Source: Typhlomys cinereus
Taxonomy: Eukaryota > Chordata > Mammalia > Rodentia > Platacanthomyidae
Assembly (NCBI GenBank): GCA_023101885.1
Contig: JALPQD010000247.1
Location: forward strand, 2,202,230 to 2,266,229
Length of the DNA: 64,000 bases
Direction: 5' to 3'
Shown one piece after another: positions 1 through 12,189 of the stretch (position 1 is its first letter; every line of letters starts with the position of its first letter). Under the pieces are notes generated by a model. That model did no database searches. It saw only the letters and a program-made list of their open reading frames with translations, and had not been told where the DNA came from. The position numbers were made by a program, and so were the translations under genes.

Positions 1-1943
1 GTGCTACTGTGAAGCTGGGACAGCCAGCATACTCAAAATGCCCCTGCAAGATGGAGCATGGGGAATGTTTATGACTTTTGCCTTGTGAAATAGCAGCAGT
101 TCAGTATAAGCAGTCTAGAGTTTGCTCAAAGGGGCTATTAGGGGGTGGCAGTAAAGTGATTTAGACTTAGTAGAAAAATCAGTCTCCTGGCGGTTTTGTA
201 TCTCTCTAGGAATTGTCCTTCTTGCTGCCCTACTAGCTGGGGAGGTCTCAATTCTTCAAAGAACAAGGTCTGTACTCCCTGAGCCAGCCTCCAAAAAACT
301 GTGGTGACATGAAACCCATTTAGGTTTCCCTCACATTAGGGAGCTATTATTTGAACTGGGTGACAGTACCTTTAGGACCTCATAGAGCTTCGGGGTACTT
401 ACATTTTGTTAAGCAGTGTAACACTGATATAGGAGCTGTGTCTGGTATAGGCATCTTCATGTGAATTGGATAATATGCTAACTCTATCTGATGCATGGGC
501 CATCCTCATCTGGAAGGACTTATTTGGCAAGGACAAGTATAACATTTCATTTTATACTTACTATCTGAGAGTCATGGTAAGATTGTACCCCAAGATAAAT
601 TTGTTGTGTGATAAATTATGTGAGCAGAATGCAGCCACACAAGGAAGGCAAAGGCCGAGGGATAAACTCAACCAGTTATGGAAGAGAACCAGGGGAAGCC
701 AGCCAACACAGGCCATTGTCCAGGATGAAATTCCATGCTCCTGGCTGGTGTCTGAATTGAGAGCACTAGTAGAAACCTCTAGACTTGTCCTGAAATTGTG
801 CTAGAAATTTCCTCAGGAGTCGAATCCACATGTGGATACATATGACAGTCACACACCTGAACAGCTCTTCAGGTAGATCCTGAGGCTATAGTGGGAGACT
901 GCAGTTATGGTGCTAGGGACCTCTGAGGAGCACTGATGACACGACATACAACATGAGTTCACAAGTTTTATGGCATATGCAGTCTCTCTCTCCTGCCCAG
1001 CACACCAGGCACACACTCAGAGACCCACCTGTCATCACTGTAGATGAACTTCATGTCCATGCTGTGGCGGCTCAGGAAGGTCTTGCTATCCAGGGGGGCA
1101 TCTATGTGAGTGGATACTGGATCGGTTCACACATGAGTGATGGATTATCAGTGCTTTTGAATGATAGTTATAGAAACCCTGCCCCCATTCTGTGCTCCTT
1201 CCTTCCACATTTGCTAACATGTTGGTGAGGAAGAGAGGACACTGTGGGTACCTAGCATGCAGGTCGCCTCCCTGCATCTGCCCCTGCTCCCTCCCTCCCT
1301 GCTCCCTTCCCATCCTGAATCTGATCTCCATTTCTGTACATAACCAAGAGAAATAACACTAACTTCAATGCTTCACCTTTGGGCCTTGCTCCCAGACAAG
1401 CTTGATCAAGGTTGCTCCACAGCCACTCTCAAGACCACCACTGGAAAACTTTTCCCATGAAGAGAAAAGAAGTCCTTCTAGATATAATACATAGCAGCTG
1501 GCATGACTTGGGGACTGGGGATTAGAGACTTTGGGCAGCAGGTGGGCAGTTCTGCCAGGGTTAAGGACCAGTTGCCAAAAAGAGGCCAGGTTGGCTTCTA
1601 TGCTATAGTGTGTAGACTGGAGAATCATTTAATAGAAATTAGGGATGCCAGAAAAAGTGGTACAGACAAGGGTTCAGTAAGCCAATAGATGTTAGAGCAG
1701 CTGTACCTCAGGGATGCCTAAGTATCAAGACTCACCTTCTAGGACTTTCTAATTTAGTAAGAGAAATTTGATATAATAGCAAAGAATCCAACTAAGCACA
1801 TTTGCTACCATAGTGAGCAAACACCCATGTCAGCCTTGATTCACAGATGCGAGCATGAGAGTAGTGGAGGCTGAATGAAATCAGAGAGGTGGCATTGGGC
1901 AGAAACACACACTATACTTAACGATGAGCAGGTCATTGCCTTG

Positions 1944-1944
<1 letters not shown>
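1..1944. other. Unassigned sequence, no gene seen
   Basis: No recognisable coding exon, RNA gene or repeat could be supported. Open frames at 466-804 and 953-1228 have no domain-like composition, no splice-site context that I could defend and no match to a family I recognise. I treat them as chance frames. Confidence 0.6.

Positions 1945-1992
<48 letters not shown>
1945..1992. repeat. (TG)n microsatellite
   Basis: About 24 uninterrupted TG units. I see no SINE head next to it, unlike the TG tracts at 3.5, 18.1, 25.7 and 40.7 kb. Confidence 0.97.
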
Positions 1993-1994
<2 letters not shown>

Positions 1995-2099
1995 TGAGTG
2001 TGTATCTTTATCCCTAAATTGAGTGATAAATCAAAATAATGAATACATTAACTTCAAATTTTCCCTTGGACCCCTTTGCAACCCTTCTGTCTTGTTTCC

Positions 2100-3010
2100 C
2101 AGGTAACTACTCATCACTTATTTCTGGTCACCATAAAAGAGTTTGTGACTCTTCTGACATTTTTCCATGAACAGAACCTTTTCCAAACTTCTTTCATGTA
2201 GCTTATTCGTTCTTAACTTTGTCCATGTTACACGCAACAACAATTCACTTGTCAGAGTAGTTGTTGGTGATGAATAGTGTGTCCTTCTCTGTGCCATACT
2301 GTGCTTATTGATACAAGCAATGGACAGTTTAGCTTTTTCAGGTTTCAATAATTAAAAATAAAGCTGCTCTGAACATTCAAGTTTTATCATCAACATATTG
2401 TTGATGATCTCTCCCAGGAGTGGAATGGCCGCATAAATTATTTTTTATGTGCATATTTTATTTTGTAGGAAGTTATTCAATTGTTTTCCAGAGTGTTCAA
2501 ATCATTTTTATCTCCACCAGCAATGCAGAGGAGTTTCAGTTCTGCTGCATCATCACTAATACTTGGCGTAGATGTAACCAGATTTCTTTTGTGGATTTAG
2601 CAGTTCCAACACATGCATTGCTACAGTATCTGACTACTGAAGTCTGACATCTTTCCCCATCCTTATTTGTCAAGCCAGATGTCTTCTTTCCTGAAGGGTT
2701 TATTTAAATAGGGTGATCACTTTTAAAATCAGACAGCTGTTTTCTTATTTGATTTCAAGTGTTCTTTCTATCATCTGGATATAAATCTTTTGTTAGATAT
2801 ATTATTGAAGATATTTTTCTTGTGTCTATTCCTTTTCTTTTTATGCTTTTGCCAGCTTATCTGGTCTGCCAAATGACAGAAATTTTCACCATGGCATTTC
2901 CTTTGTACATTTGCCAAGAGTTAGTTATTTAGGTAAGAAGGTTTGAACTTTCATAAAAGTTTTCCAAATGTTACAGTTCTGGAGTGATTGAGTCCATTTC
3001 TTGTAACTAT
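2100..3010 (-). pseudogene. Ancient LINE-1 ORF2 relic (L1M type)
   Basis: Read on the minus strand this is a decayed 3' part of LINE-1 ORF2. Diagnostic antisense phrases are present in the expected order: an AATAAAGCTGCTCTGAACATT block (2358-2378), 'AGGAGTGGAATGGC' (2416-2429), 'TTGTTTTCCAGAGTGTTC', 'CCACCAGCAATGCAGAGGAG' (about 2515-2534), and 'GGATATAAATCTTTTGTTAGATAT'-like text near 2778. No frame stays open, so it is long dead. It is much more diverged than the L1 copies at 4.8 and 57-64 kb. The ends are approximate, and the family call rests on remembered L1M wording. Confidence 0.75.
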
Positions 3011-3424
3011 AAAGAAATAACTCATGTAAGCTACTTCATAAAGAAATTTGTTCTGGGTCATGGTTAAACATTCCGAGTTTTCATCTAATGATAATCTTGT
3101 TGGCTGAGTTCCAAGACGACCCAGATTATAGCATGACAAGGGATAAGAAATTATTATTTAGGTCTCTTCTGGTTTCATTGCTTCTTTTATAGTCAGTAGG
3201 ATTAAATCAGGGCAGCTTTACCATGATAGCTTGTCATTTCCCAAAGGCTCACCTCCAAACACTGAGCCAGGTTAGTGATTCTCCTTTTTAATACTTTACA
3301 GTGGAATTAAACTTCATCACACAATGCTTTCAAGACACTCAAACCATAGCAAGGACATAGGAAATATCCAGACCACACACAGCTATTTACAGTTACAATA
3401 ACTTGTGTTGATTAGCAACTCTAG
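3011..3424. other. Unassigned sequence
   Basis: No gene or clear repeat. The first part could be further upstream ORF2 sequence of the neighbouring ancient LINE-1, but the similarity fades. Confidence 0.5.
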
Positions 3425-3472
3425 GCTGCTGAGCGCTCACCATGAGCAGGCTCTGTGCAGAATGTTCTTTTT

Positions 3473-3529
3473 ATTATTATTATTACTTATTCAATTGTGT
3501 GTGTGTGTATGTATGCGCGTGCGCATGCA

Positions 3530-3574
<45 letters not shown>

Positions 3575-3763
3575 TCGGGAACCACCATGGGGCCACCTCC
3601 TCCTTGTTTACTCTGCCCCGGGATTCACAGGCTCCGCCCTATCAGACCGGAAGTGCAGGCCGCCCTCTTCTGCCTGGCGTCTATACGTGGGGTCTAGGAT
3701 CCGAACTCAGGACCTTCCGCCTGCAAGGCAGAGGCTTAATCCCTGAGCCACCTCTCCAGCCCC
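3473..3763 (-). mobile_element. Young B2-superfamily (DIP-like) SINE
   Basis: Read on the minus strand, a polymerase III type head comes first. It has an A box in 'TGGCTCAGGGATTAAG', a B box in 'GAGTTCGGATCC', and between them a segment corresponding to 'TGCCTTGCAGGCGGAAGG'. A GC-rich body follows, then a long (CA)n tract and a short AAT-rich tail. Imperfect target-site duplications flank it (about 3456-3470 and 3764-3778, 'TGCARAATGTT'-like). It is the same family as the copies at 39.05 and 55.4 kb. The head resembles rodent B2-superfamily SINEs, but the body does not match mouse or rat B2. Confidence 0.85.
3497..3571. repeat. (TG)n tract in the SINE tail
   Basis: TG-rich tract interrupted by TATGTATGCGCGTGCGCATG-like units, then about 20 pure TG units. 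It lies between the body and the terminal A/T tail of the SINE, so it is part of the element rather than an independent microsatellite. Confidence 0.9.
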
Positions 3764-3880
3764 TGCAAAAATGTTTTATTTGCCTTACTTCTCTAATCTC
3801 CACCATGACTCTATGGGATAGGTGTTCTCTTCCAGTTGAGCAAGTTGACGAACATAGGGTGGATTAACTTGCCTTTGCTT

Positions 3881-4755
3881 CAATTCATATATAAACAGAA
3901 AGTCCAAAAAGAACTCAAGAGTAGTATGGCCCAGAGACAATCTGTGACTTCAGATCCAGACCCTGTGTTATACAATGTGTGTATTCTTCTCACAAAATTG
4001 TAGGACCTCTTGTTACACATTTTGAATACCTCACAATTTTCATTTCTTAGACATAGTAGTTTGTATATCACAAAGGAACACTAAATACCATGGGCACTTT
4101 TTTTGGACATATTGAATGAGTATGTGGATGAGGGGATATAGTAAGACAGGATTCCATCCAGCAAAAAGGCAAATTGTTACATATAAATCATAAACTTCAG
4201 AAAATAGTTCCAGAATATTAAATGGGCAAAGCTTCATGATGCAAGCTCAGCTGCTATAACTGACACAAATCCTAGACGTTGCACTCTGGGAGAGCCTTGG
4301 GGCTATTAGAAGCAATAACGGGTCAAGATTTGGGTAGCCAGATAACTGTGCCTCTAAGAAAAAAAAAATAGGGCCATGCACTTGGCAGGGACAGAAAGAA
4401 TGAATTCAGCCGATCAGCTCCTTCTGCTACCCATCATGTGTTGTCCCAACTCTACTGTCAGGACCCAGATCCCTGAACATTTATCTCATATGAGGTACAG
4501 GAACCCAACTCCAGCACTGAGTATATTCCCAGGTGGCAGGGGAGAACTGCATTCATTCCCCTAAACCATCTCCCTGCCTTTCATCACATAATCTCATCCA
4601 CGCATATTGGAATTAGCTGGACACAGTGCACTGATTGTGCATGATTGTGACTAGTGGCTCAGTTCACATAAATGAGATGAGACTATAAAATGGCTTTTTG
4701 TTTAAATGTATTCCAAGCAATATTAGAGGCATGCTTATGATGAAGTTATCTATCT
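3881..4755. other. Unassigned sequence
   Basis: No coding or repeat signal that I can support. Short open frames on both strands here lack any recognisable feature. Confidence 0.5.
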
Positions 4756-6548
4756 GAAATTTTTTATAATACATTTTTTATTATTATTTCAGCTCATACA
4801 AACTTAATAGGTACACCAGTTCCCTCCCTCTTCCTCCCCCCGAACCCCCTGCTCCCCCTCCCCTCACCCCTCCCTCCCCATCCTCCCGTGCCTCCCGCCC
4901 CAATTCCCAGAGTCCTTTCTTGTGCATGCCTGACTGTCCTCTGGGCCCTCGTCTCCGATGACGTACAAGGACCCAGTGGCCTTTCCCTGAACCCTTTCCT
5001 GTGTTCCCCTTAAGTATAGGAACACTACTGTGGCTGTCAATCCCTTGCTTCCAAGGATCTTGGTGCCTTTAGCAGATGCTAGACTTTGTGAGGTCAATAG
5101 TGTGTTGGACATTGCGCCGGGCATGCAATGTCCAATTATGATTGCTTCGGCCCTAACTTGTGTGGAGTATCTTGCAAATCATTGCTCCTCTCATCCTTTT
5201 GCTCTTACACTATTACCGCCCCTTCTTCCGCAAATGTCCCTGAGCTTCAGGATGGGGAGAGGTTAGTCTGGCCTAGTTCTAGGTGGTTGATATAGAGTCT
5301 CTGAAGTTCTGGATAATGGTTTATTGATTTTCTTTTGCAGTTTTGTTGCTCCTGTAATGCCCTTAACTCCATCCTGCTGGGCACTGTATGTCACCCCCTG
5401 GCCAGAGACAAAAAGCTGTTAAACTGTAGTCTTATTGTAAGAGCACATTCAAAGGTAGATGTAATACTTATACCCAAAAGTGGAATCGCAGGGTCATATG
5501 GCATTTTGCAATGAGAGGGGTCAATCACCCATTTGCAAAATGGCTACTTTTTAATCTGCCGGACTATATGCCCTCCCCTTCTGGTGAGTTCATACCCCCT
5601 TAGTTGTAAATGATCAGGAACGAATGTCTGTGAACTTAACTAGGTGTCACATTACTTTCTTGCAGTCCTTGATGGAGGTCTATTTTCTCTACTGTAACAT
5701 GGTCACTTCTCTCCTTGTTTCTGGTGTGGCCCTCCAACCCCATCCCTTCTGTTCATAATCCTTGCAATTATTGTAGGTAATGCATCTCAAGATGGGCTGG
5801 TGGGTTTGGTATTAGGAGCCACCTACTAGGGAGTACATACAGCGCTTAATTTTCTGGGTCTGGGATACTTCACTCAATATAATTGTTTCTAATAATATCC
5901 ATTTCCCAGCAAATTCCAGTAATTCATCATTTTTGATGGCTGAGTAGTACTCTATTGTGTAGATGTACCACCTTTTCCTTATCCACTCGGCAACTGTTGG
6001 ACATTTGGGTTGATTCCATGTCTTTGCTATTGTAAACAGTGCTGCTATGAACATGGTTGTGCTTGTGCTATCGAGGTGAATCTCTGCTGTATGGGGGGTT
6101 ATTCCCAAAAGTGGAATAGCAGGGTCATATGGCATTTCAATCTTTAATTTCTTTAAGAATCTCCAGACGGCTCGCCAGAGTGGCTTTATGAGCCTGCACT
6201 CCCACCAGCAATGTAGGAGAGTTCCCCTCTCTCCACATCCTCTCCAGCATTTGTTGTTGTTTGTATTGCGGATTTTTGCCATCCTAACCGGGGTGAGATG
6301 ATATCTCAGGGAAGTTTTGATTTGCATTTCCCTGATGGCTAAAGAAGTTGAGCATTTTTTCAGATATTTGTTAGACATTTTAATTTCATCCCTGGAAAAA
6401 TTTCTTTTAAGTTCCAGGGCCCATTTTTTAATTGGGCCATTGGTTTCCTTGATGTTTAGTTTTCTAAGTTCTTGGTGCACTCTGGACAGTAGAGCTCTAT
6501 CAGATATGTGGTTAGTGAAGATTTTCTCCCATTCTGTGGGTTGCCTTA
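4756..6548 (-). mobile_element. 5'-truncated LINE-1, relatively young
   Basis: The 3' end lies at low coordinate, with a T-rich stretch from about 4756 (poly-A tail on minus). The 3' UTR follows with a C-rich polypyrimidine block at 4820-4900. The ORF2 stop codon is at 5812-5814 and ORF2 runs to about 6546. At about 6548 similarity ends abruptly, which is a 5' truncation. The 3' UTR matches the copy at 58.75-59.43 kb closely and the one at 57.3-58.3 kb more distantly, so these belong to the same rodent L1 lineage. No convincing target-site duplication was found. Confidence 0.93.
5812..6546 (-). pseudogene. LINE-1 ORF2p C-terminal fragment, frame intact
   Basis: LINE-1 ORF2p has endonuclease, reverse transcriptase and a cysteine-rich C-terminal region; only the last part remains here. 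The minus-strand frame is open for about 245 codons to the stop at 5812. It shows the conserved '[19 protein letters not shown]', '[20 protein letters not shown]' and '[19 protein letters not shown]' stretches; the last holds the C-x3-C-x7-H-x4-C cysteine motif. Further on come '[11 protein letters not shown]', '[19 protein letters not shown]' and 'YYSAIKND'. The sense codons continue above 6480 ('[16 protein letters not shown]'). The endonuclease and polymerase domains are missing because of 5' truncation, so the copy cannot mobilise itself. An unbroken frame this long implies a fairly recent insertion. Confidence 0.93.
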
Positions 6549-8764
6549 GGTATCTTCTATTTTACCTGGTAACACTATCCCTACTTAAAAACATAAGAGT
6601 ACACCTCCATCTCTTAGATAGTAAGTTGGCAAACTTTTCCTGTACCAACTTTTAGGTTTTCTAAATTATGTAATCTCTATTGTGATCACTCCATTATGCC
6701 ATTGTATTGTACTGACAATCATGTGGAATATGTAAGTGATGAGTGTGACTCATAATAAAACTTAATTTATAATGTGGCCTGTGGCCATAGTTTATATCAC
6801 TGGTTGATATCACCTAGGAACTTAGTTAAAAAAAGCAAATTCCAATCTTCTTAGATCATCGCTTCTCAAGAGGTGGGATCAGCCACAGAGCTCAGGAGAA
6901 TCTGACACATACTAAAGCATAAGTGCTGCCTTTCAGACCCTTTATTCTCCAGTAGGGTTGACCATTCAAATCAACTAGGTACCTCTTAAGGTATAGACAT
7001 TTGAATACTACTCTGCATCAGAAATTCAAGATAGGGGTGGATAAGCCAGAACTACTTTTTTTGTATATCTTTACAGGTTATCTTGCTGCTAAGCTACAGC
7101 TGAAAACATTTGCAGTGCTCAATGCATGGTATATCCAGAATCTTCCACATTTAAGGGAACCCTTCCCCACTTCCAGTTACTGTCTAATGAGGATATATGC
7201 AAGATGGCGGAGGTGGAGTCCAATTGGGAATATAATAATAGTTACATCCTTTATTCAGACTTCTTCCTCCATGGAAATTCTAAATGCATTTAATAAATCC
7301 CATCAGCCACAGTTGCATGATTTCATTTCCCCAGGCAGGGCTGGTACGTGAAGATTTGGCCCCTTCCTTTCGCATTGGGCAGGAAAACCAACAAAGAAGT
7401 TTATAGATGGTAATGAACTGTGGCTCTTTACTACAGAGGCTATTATTCTATACAAAGAGCATAATTAAACTAGCCAGTCACATTTCCTTTGGATAATTCC
7501 CTTTCCAAACAGTTCCCACCCTGACGAACAGCAACGGTGTCAAAATGCTATAAGCTATAGGGAAGGAAAACAAGAAAATTCATTAAATACTTGTTCTCTG
7601 GGAAACAGTCTCAATTAAAGTCTTTGATGCTATTATTTCTGCCTTATAGATATTGATTTGTTTCATTTCGTTAAGAAGCAGTGATCAAAGAGCTTTGGGC
7701 AGGGGCTTCAGGTCTTTTTTCTTTCTTGAAATAATGTGTTATTAATTAGAATTGAAAAATGAAAAGTCCCCTCTAGTAAATTGTGCGTGTTAGGGAGGCA
7801 AGTTACTGGAGGTAATGAAGACGCTCTTGTGTTTCCTAAAACAACAAAAATAACAACAACAACAACGAAAAATAGAACGCCTGGGTATTGGGGGAAATAG
7901 CAGCTCCCTCTATGTGACTTTTGAAGTGAGACATTGAAGACCTTGAAATTTAGTCAGGCAACTGAGGCCTGGTGAGATGATTCTGAAGACAAAGACACCT
8001 GTGCAGGTACCTGGCTGTGTACGTCATGGAAGGATCTCAGTAACTTTCGAATATTTTCCCCAGACTTCAAAATGGATATTTGTATGGTCTCTTTCTCTCT
8101 CTCTCCTCTCCCTCCCTCCTTTCCTCGCTTTCTCTATATCTCTCTCTCTCTTCCCTCCTCTTCCTCAACTAAATAGAAAAAATGTTTGAAAACTAAAAGG
8201 GCAGCTAAACATTCAGTGTGAGTGGGGGCCCCGGATCCTTTAGCAGCTCTGAAGGAGCGCTCACAAGCAGGAGCGAGAGCAGCAGATGTCAGTTGGCAGC
8301 GCATTATCAGGTGTCATCAAGCACCTTCTGAATTCTATACAGAAGGCAAGGACTTCCAACAGCTGCAGGGCTCTTCCTAAGGGCCCTTTTTGGAAGTATT
8401 CTTCATGAATTATTTTTCTCTCCAAAGCCCAGTGAAGGGGAGAAAAGCTTGAAATTTGACATAACTATGTAGAAATACGAGAAGAACATGAGGAAAAACT
8501 TTCTTTTACAAGTGTTTCTCTTTCCATGAGGAAAGACTCACCATTGTGGGGATACTTTCCAATATCTGCCAGCTGATTGGTCAGGGTAATGGTTTGCTAA
8601 AAACAAAACTAATATGCCCTGGAAGCTTAGTGCACAACATGAAATATTTGTGAACAACTCTTCAAATAATTGACTCTATTTTCCTTCTGAGAGTCCAGTT
8701 TATGTGTCTGAGCACCTGTTGGAAATGTGTATGAGAAGACTTTGTAAAGGATGTCATCATCTTT
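6549..8764. other. Mostly unique sequence, no gene seen
   Basis: No repeat or exon recognised except a CT-rich tract at about 8089-8162 and a short (CAA)n run near 7846-7866. The 7001-7351 open frame has no recognisable feature. Part of 8230-8500 looks compositionally constrained and is listed as a weak conserved-element candidate. Confidence 0.5.
8089..8162. repeat. CT-rich low-complexity tract
   Basis: Alternating CTCTCT, CCCTCC and TCTCTCTC blocks; a simple polypyrimidine tract. Confidence 0.9.
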
Positions 8765-8872
8765 AATCAAGGCAAATGGGCAGACAATAAGCAATTTGCC
8801 CTAAGGTGACAGATAAATAGTAAGCAGGAGGGATTTGAATTCTGCTCTGTCCAACTAGGAAGTCTTGTCTCC
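8765..8872 (-). repeat. MIR SINE relic (minus)
   Basis: 'CAATTTGCCCTAAGGTGACA' then 'AGTAAGCAGGAGGGATTTGAATTC' in split form match the antisense core of MIR (the 'TTGCCCAAGGTCACA...GGGATTCGAA' signature). Confidence 0.65.
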
Positions 8873-9127
8873 CATTCATTTTGTCTTTTGTTTAGGTTTT
8901 AGATGACTGATGAAATAGGAAAGTACCCATTAATAATTATAAGCTTTTTCTTACCCCAACTTCCTTCCTGGTTCACTAGAGCATAAACATTGTAAATGAT
9001 TTCTGGGTTACTGAAGTTAGGGAACAAATGAAATCAACATTTTCATGCTGCAATCTTGGATGCCAGAATTTAAGTGGAAACACAAAGGAACTCATGCCCA
9101 ATTCTGAGTATAGACACTCAATAGTCA

Positions 9128-9280
9128 GTGCTCAAAACCATGAACTCTGAGGTTAGACAAAACCTAACTGTGCTGTTTGTAAACAAACCTATGTGGGGGA
9201 GTCTCATTTCCCTCTTTTGTAATGGAAAGGATGATGATACTACTTATTATACCGACTTGTTGGAGGGATTGGCGTATCTG
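9128..9280 (+). repeat. MIR SINE relic (plus)
   Basis: 'GAGTCTCATTTCCCTCTTTTG' (9199-9219) and 'GATGATGATACTACTTATTA' correspond to the MIR 3' half, in the expected order. The 69-codon frame here is incidental. Confidence 0.7.
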
Positions 9281-9755
9281 TTTTGTGACGTCATTATAGG
9301 GATATGTGGCCAGTTGATGAGATGGTCGTTAACCTAAATGTGTAAACCTCTAGCCTGTGGCTTGTGGGCTAGAAAATTCTATTTCCTCTTTCTGTTCTTT
9401 TTCTGAACCAGTCTGCAACTTACTTCTTAGCTCCAACTGATGAATACAGAAGGCAAATACACTTTGCTTGTTGCAAACAATATACATAGGATCTGTGTAT
9501 TATGTAAATGGGCCATGCATTAAGCTTCAAAACCATCACATGGGTTCATCAGTATTACAAAAATAATATATTCGTTCTTCAATAATCTTTTCAGTAAAAA
9601 ATGCTGTCCTCTAAGTTCTTTCTGATGTTTTAAATGAATAACAATTTCCAAATGTTTTACCTATCATTTTCATAAATTAGAAAAATTAACTCAAGAGGTA
9701 TGGGGGATACTACTAAAGAAGGCCGTGTGCATCATTAAAAGATAGAAGAACCACA

Positions 9756-9830
9756 GAGCTGGGCGTGCAGCATGTGTCTACAGTCCCAATACCTGAGAGG
9801 TAGACGGGCTATATGAAACTCAGACTTTGA
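9756..9830 (+). repeat. B1-like SINE relic (plus)
   Basis: 'GAGCTGGGCGTGCAGCATG' followed by 'CAGTCCCAATACCTGAGAGG' matches the 7SL-derived head of rodent B1, truncated and diverged. It supports a rodent origin. Confidence 0.7.
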
Positions 9831-12189
9831 AAAAATGAATATTATTTTTGCAAAGCAAAGAAGTACTTACTCAGTGAGCCTGTGGGAGGGTTCCCCATGT
9901 CCCTCTGGTGGAGAACAGTATGTCTTTGGGAGTACCAGGAGAACTGAGTGAACAGAGCTGTCCTGGGAAGGCACCACCTACCTTCTGGACCCACTGTGGC
10001 CTGAAGAGGGCTGAGCTCAGTGCACATTCAGGGCTTGCTAAGTGCTCTTTTCACCATTGCCTAATCAATTCCACTCTTCTTTGTTATCATTTCCAGCAAA
10101 GAATTTCCATAATTTTTCCTAGGGAAGCATTTTTTTTAAAAGTAGGAGCTTGCAGTGACAACATTTCCTTCAGAAAGCTGGGGAGAAGAGGAAACAATGA
10201 ACAGCTCTTTCTCTCTGAGAATCAGGAATTTTGATGCCTTTTCCTGTATCACCAGGTAGGCCTACTAACATATTATATACATTGCCCTGGACTTTGATAG
10301 TCCTACATCATCACCACCATCATCATTTCTATCATTTCTGTGGAATTGTCCATCTCAGACACAACATTGAAAGCTCTACTCAAATGACCTTTGTTCTGAG
10401 AACATGAGCTATGAACACAGGCAAGGCAAAAGTGGTGGTAAAAGGCTAGTCTCCCCAAAATTCCCCCCAAAATTGTATTTTATGAGAAGCACTGGGCAGC
10501 AGAGAGGTCTGAATATTAAGTGAAAAACAAAATAAAATGTTTTCATCCTATTACATTTGAGAAATATATTACAGTGTTCAAAGATCCACCACGGGTAAGT
10601 CTGGGATTCAGCCAGTCTCCAGAGGAATCCTCACATAACCTAATTCTCAGTAGGAACAGGCTTGGATTTCAATACACCTTCTTTGTCTCCCATGCTCAGT
10701 GAACCTGGAAGAGTAGGACTCCATCATCTGACAAGAGTCAAGTATATTTCTATATTTCCCTGACTTCTATGAAGTTTATCAAACAAACACTAAGGATCCG
10801 AAACCTGTTAATGGTGACATTATTAAATCCATTGAACTACTTGTTATGGATTCTCTGCCTACCCCACATCCCCAGACCTGATAAACCATTAACATCAAGA
10901 AGTTCTGTACTACACTGGTACGTCTATTATCGACTGATTGGGTTTATGTGGGGAAACACACTCTGTACTCTACAACTACAGAGAGGGACTAAGAGAGCCT
11001 TATGATCATTACCCAAAAGGGCAGAAGCCTTTTATTAAAGTCCCTTTGCCAAGGTCCCTCTATATTCAGATTCTATCATCCGTTTGTGTTGATGATGCAA
11101 TGCCAGTGCCCCATCAGATGGAAACTTGACTGAGTAAGAAATGGATAAGAAATCCACCAGATCCTAGGCAAACATGTATGACTTTCTCCTATGTGCATGA
11201 CTTGGTCTCCTGTGTAGCCACACAGTGTAGCTGAAACCAAACTTGTCAGTCGCAGCTTTCCAGATGAGAATGTGTCACCAGAACCTCTCTTGGTGACATT
11301 TAGCATGGGGTGAGCCCCGCATCCCTCTGTTCAGTCTTCTCCATGCCTCTGGCTCTGTGTGCCCTTTCTAGAAGAGACTGCAAGTTCCTTCTGCTAATAA
11401 AAAACAAGTGGCCACCTGGTCACTTAGTTGTGACCAGCTGGTCAGCCTTTGCCTGAGTTTCATAACCTGAAGCAGAGATGTTCAGTTTGTGTGGTTTTGC
11501 GGGCTAGCATCCATCAGTGACTTATGTCACTTGTTTTTGTAGAAACACCTTGGAATTCACTTATCTTAAAGGCAATAGAAGAGAAAGGGGATGATGCTAA
11601 AATCTATGAAAAGAATATGAATTAAGAAATGATGAATTAGGATTTGCTGGCCTTCATAATGTTAAGAGTTACATTATTACTCCACATGTGTGCTAAGGAT
11701 GTGTTAGGAACACCCAGGCTGTTTGTGTGACATGTCCATGTGAAATTGTCACCCTGCAGCTCATGCTACACCTGCCACATCAAATAATACCGGGTTCAGG
11801 AGCAACTGAGAATTGCTTGAAGGCAGGTCAATGATGGAAATGATCAGAAGTGTACATCTTCAAGTATCTCTGGAGTCGTTGTAGAGGGAGGGGAGACTTG
11901 GTTTTGGTCTAAAGGAAGAAATCTCATGTAACATAGAGAAAGAAGAGTGAGGCAGGCATTGGGTGAGAGTAAATATAAATGCTGTGACCAGGAGGAGACA
12001 GGACAGGTTGAGGCATGAGATGCATCCTAGAATGATGTAACCGTCCAGGGGCTAGGGCTTCTTCAGCCACATGGGTACTGTCTTCACATCCTCTTTAGGA
12101 GTCTAGAGACTGATCTTGAAGAAACCTTAGACATTTCAGTGTGATCCTCTTCTCTGTGGATGGAAGGCCAGATACACAGTACTTCTGAT
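9831..12189. other. Unassigned sequence
   Basis: No gene or well-supported repeat. A short (CAT/ATC)n-like run lies at 10309-10340. The open frames in this interval lack domain features, and I do not call them. Confidence 0.5.

Larger units (their letters stand above)
3425..3880 (-). repeat. MIR SINE (minus), split by a younger SINE
   Basis: The left part at about 3425-3470 ('CACCATGAGCAGGCTCTGTG') and the right part at 3764-3880 ('ACTCTATGGGATAGGTGTTC', then 'AACTTGCCTTTGC') align with consecutive minus-strand segments of a MIR core. The intervening 290 bp is a B2-superfamily SINE. MIR is a tRNA-derived mammal-wide SINE that was dead long before rodents radiated, so the nesting order fits. 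Confidence 0.7.

Noticed and set aside
3442..3867. 141-codon plus frame
   Set aside because: Runs through the (TG)n tract and the antisense body of a SINE; no protein family.
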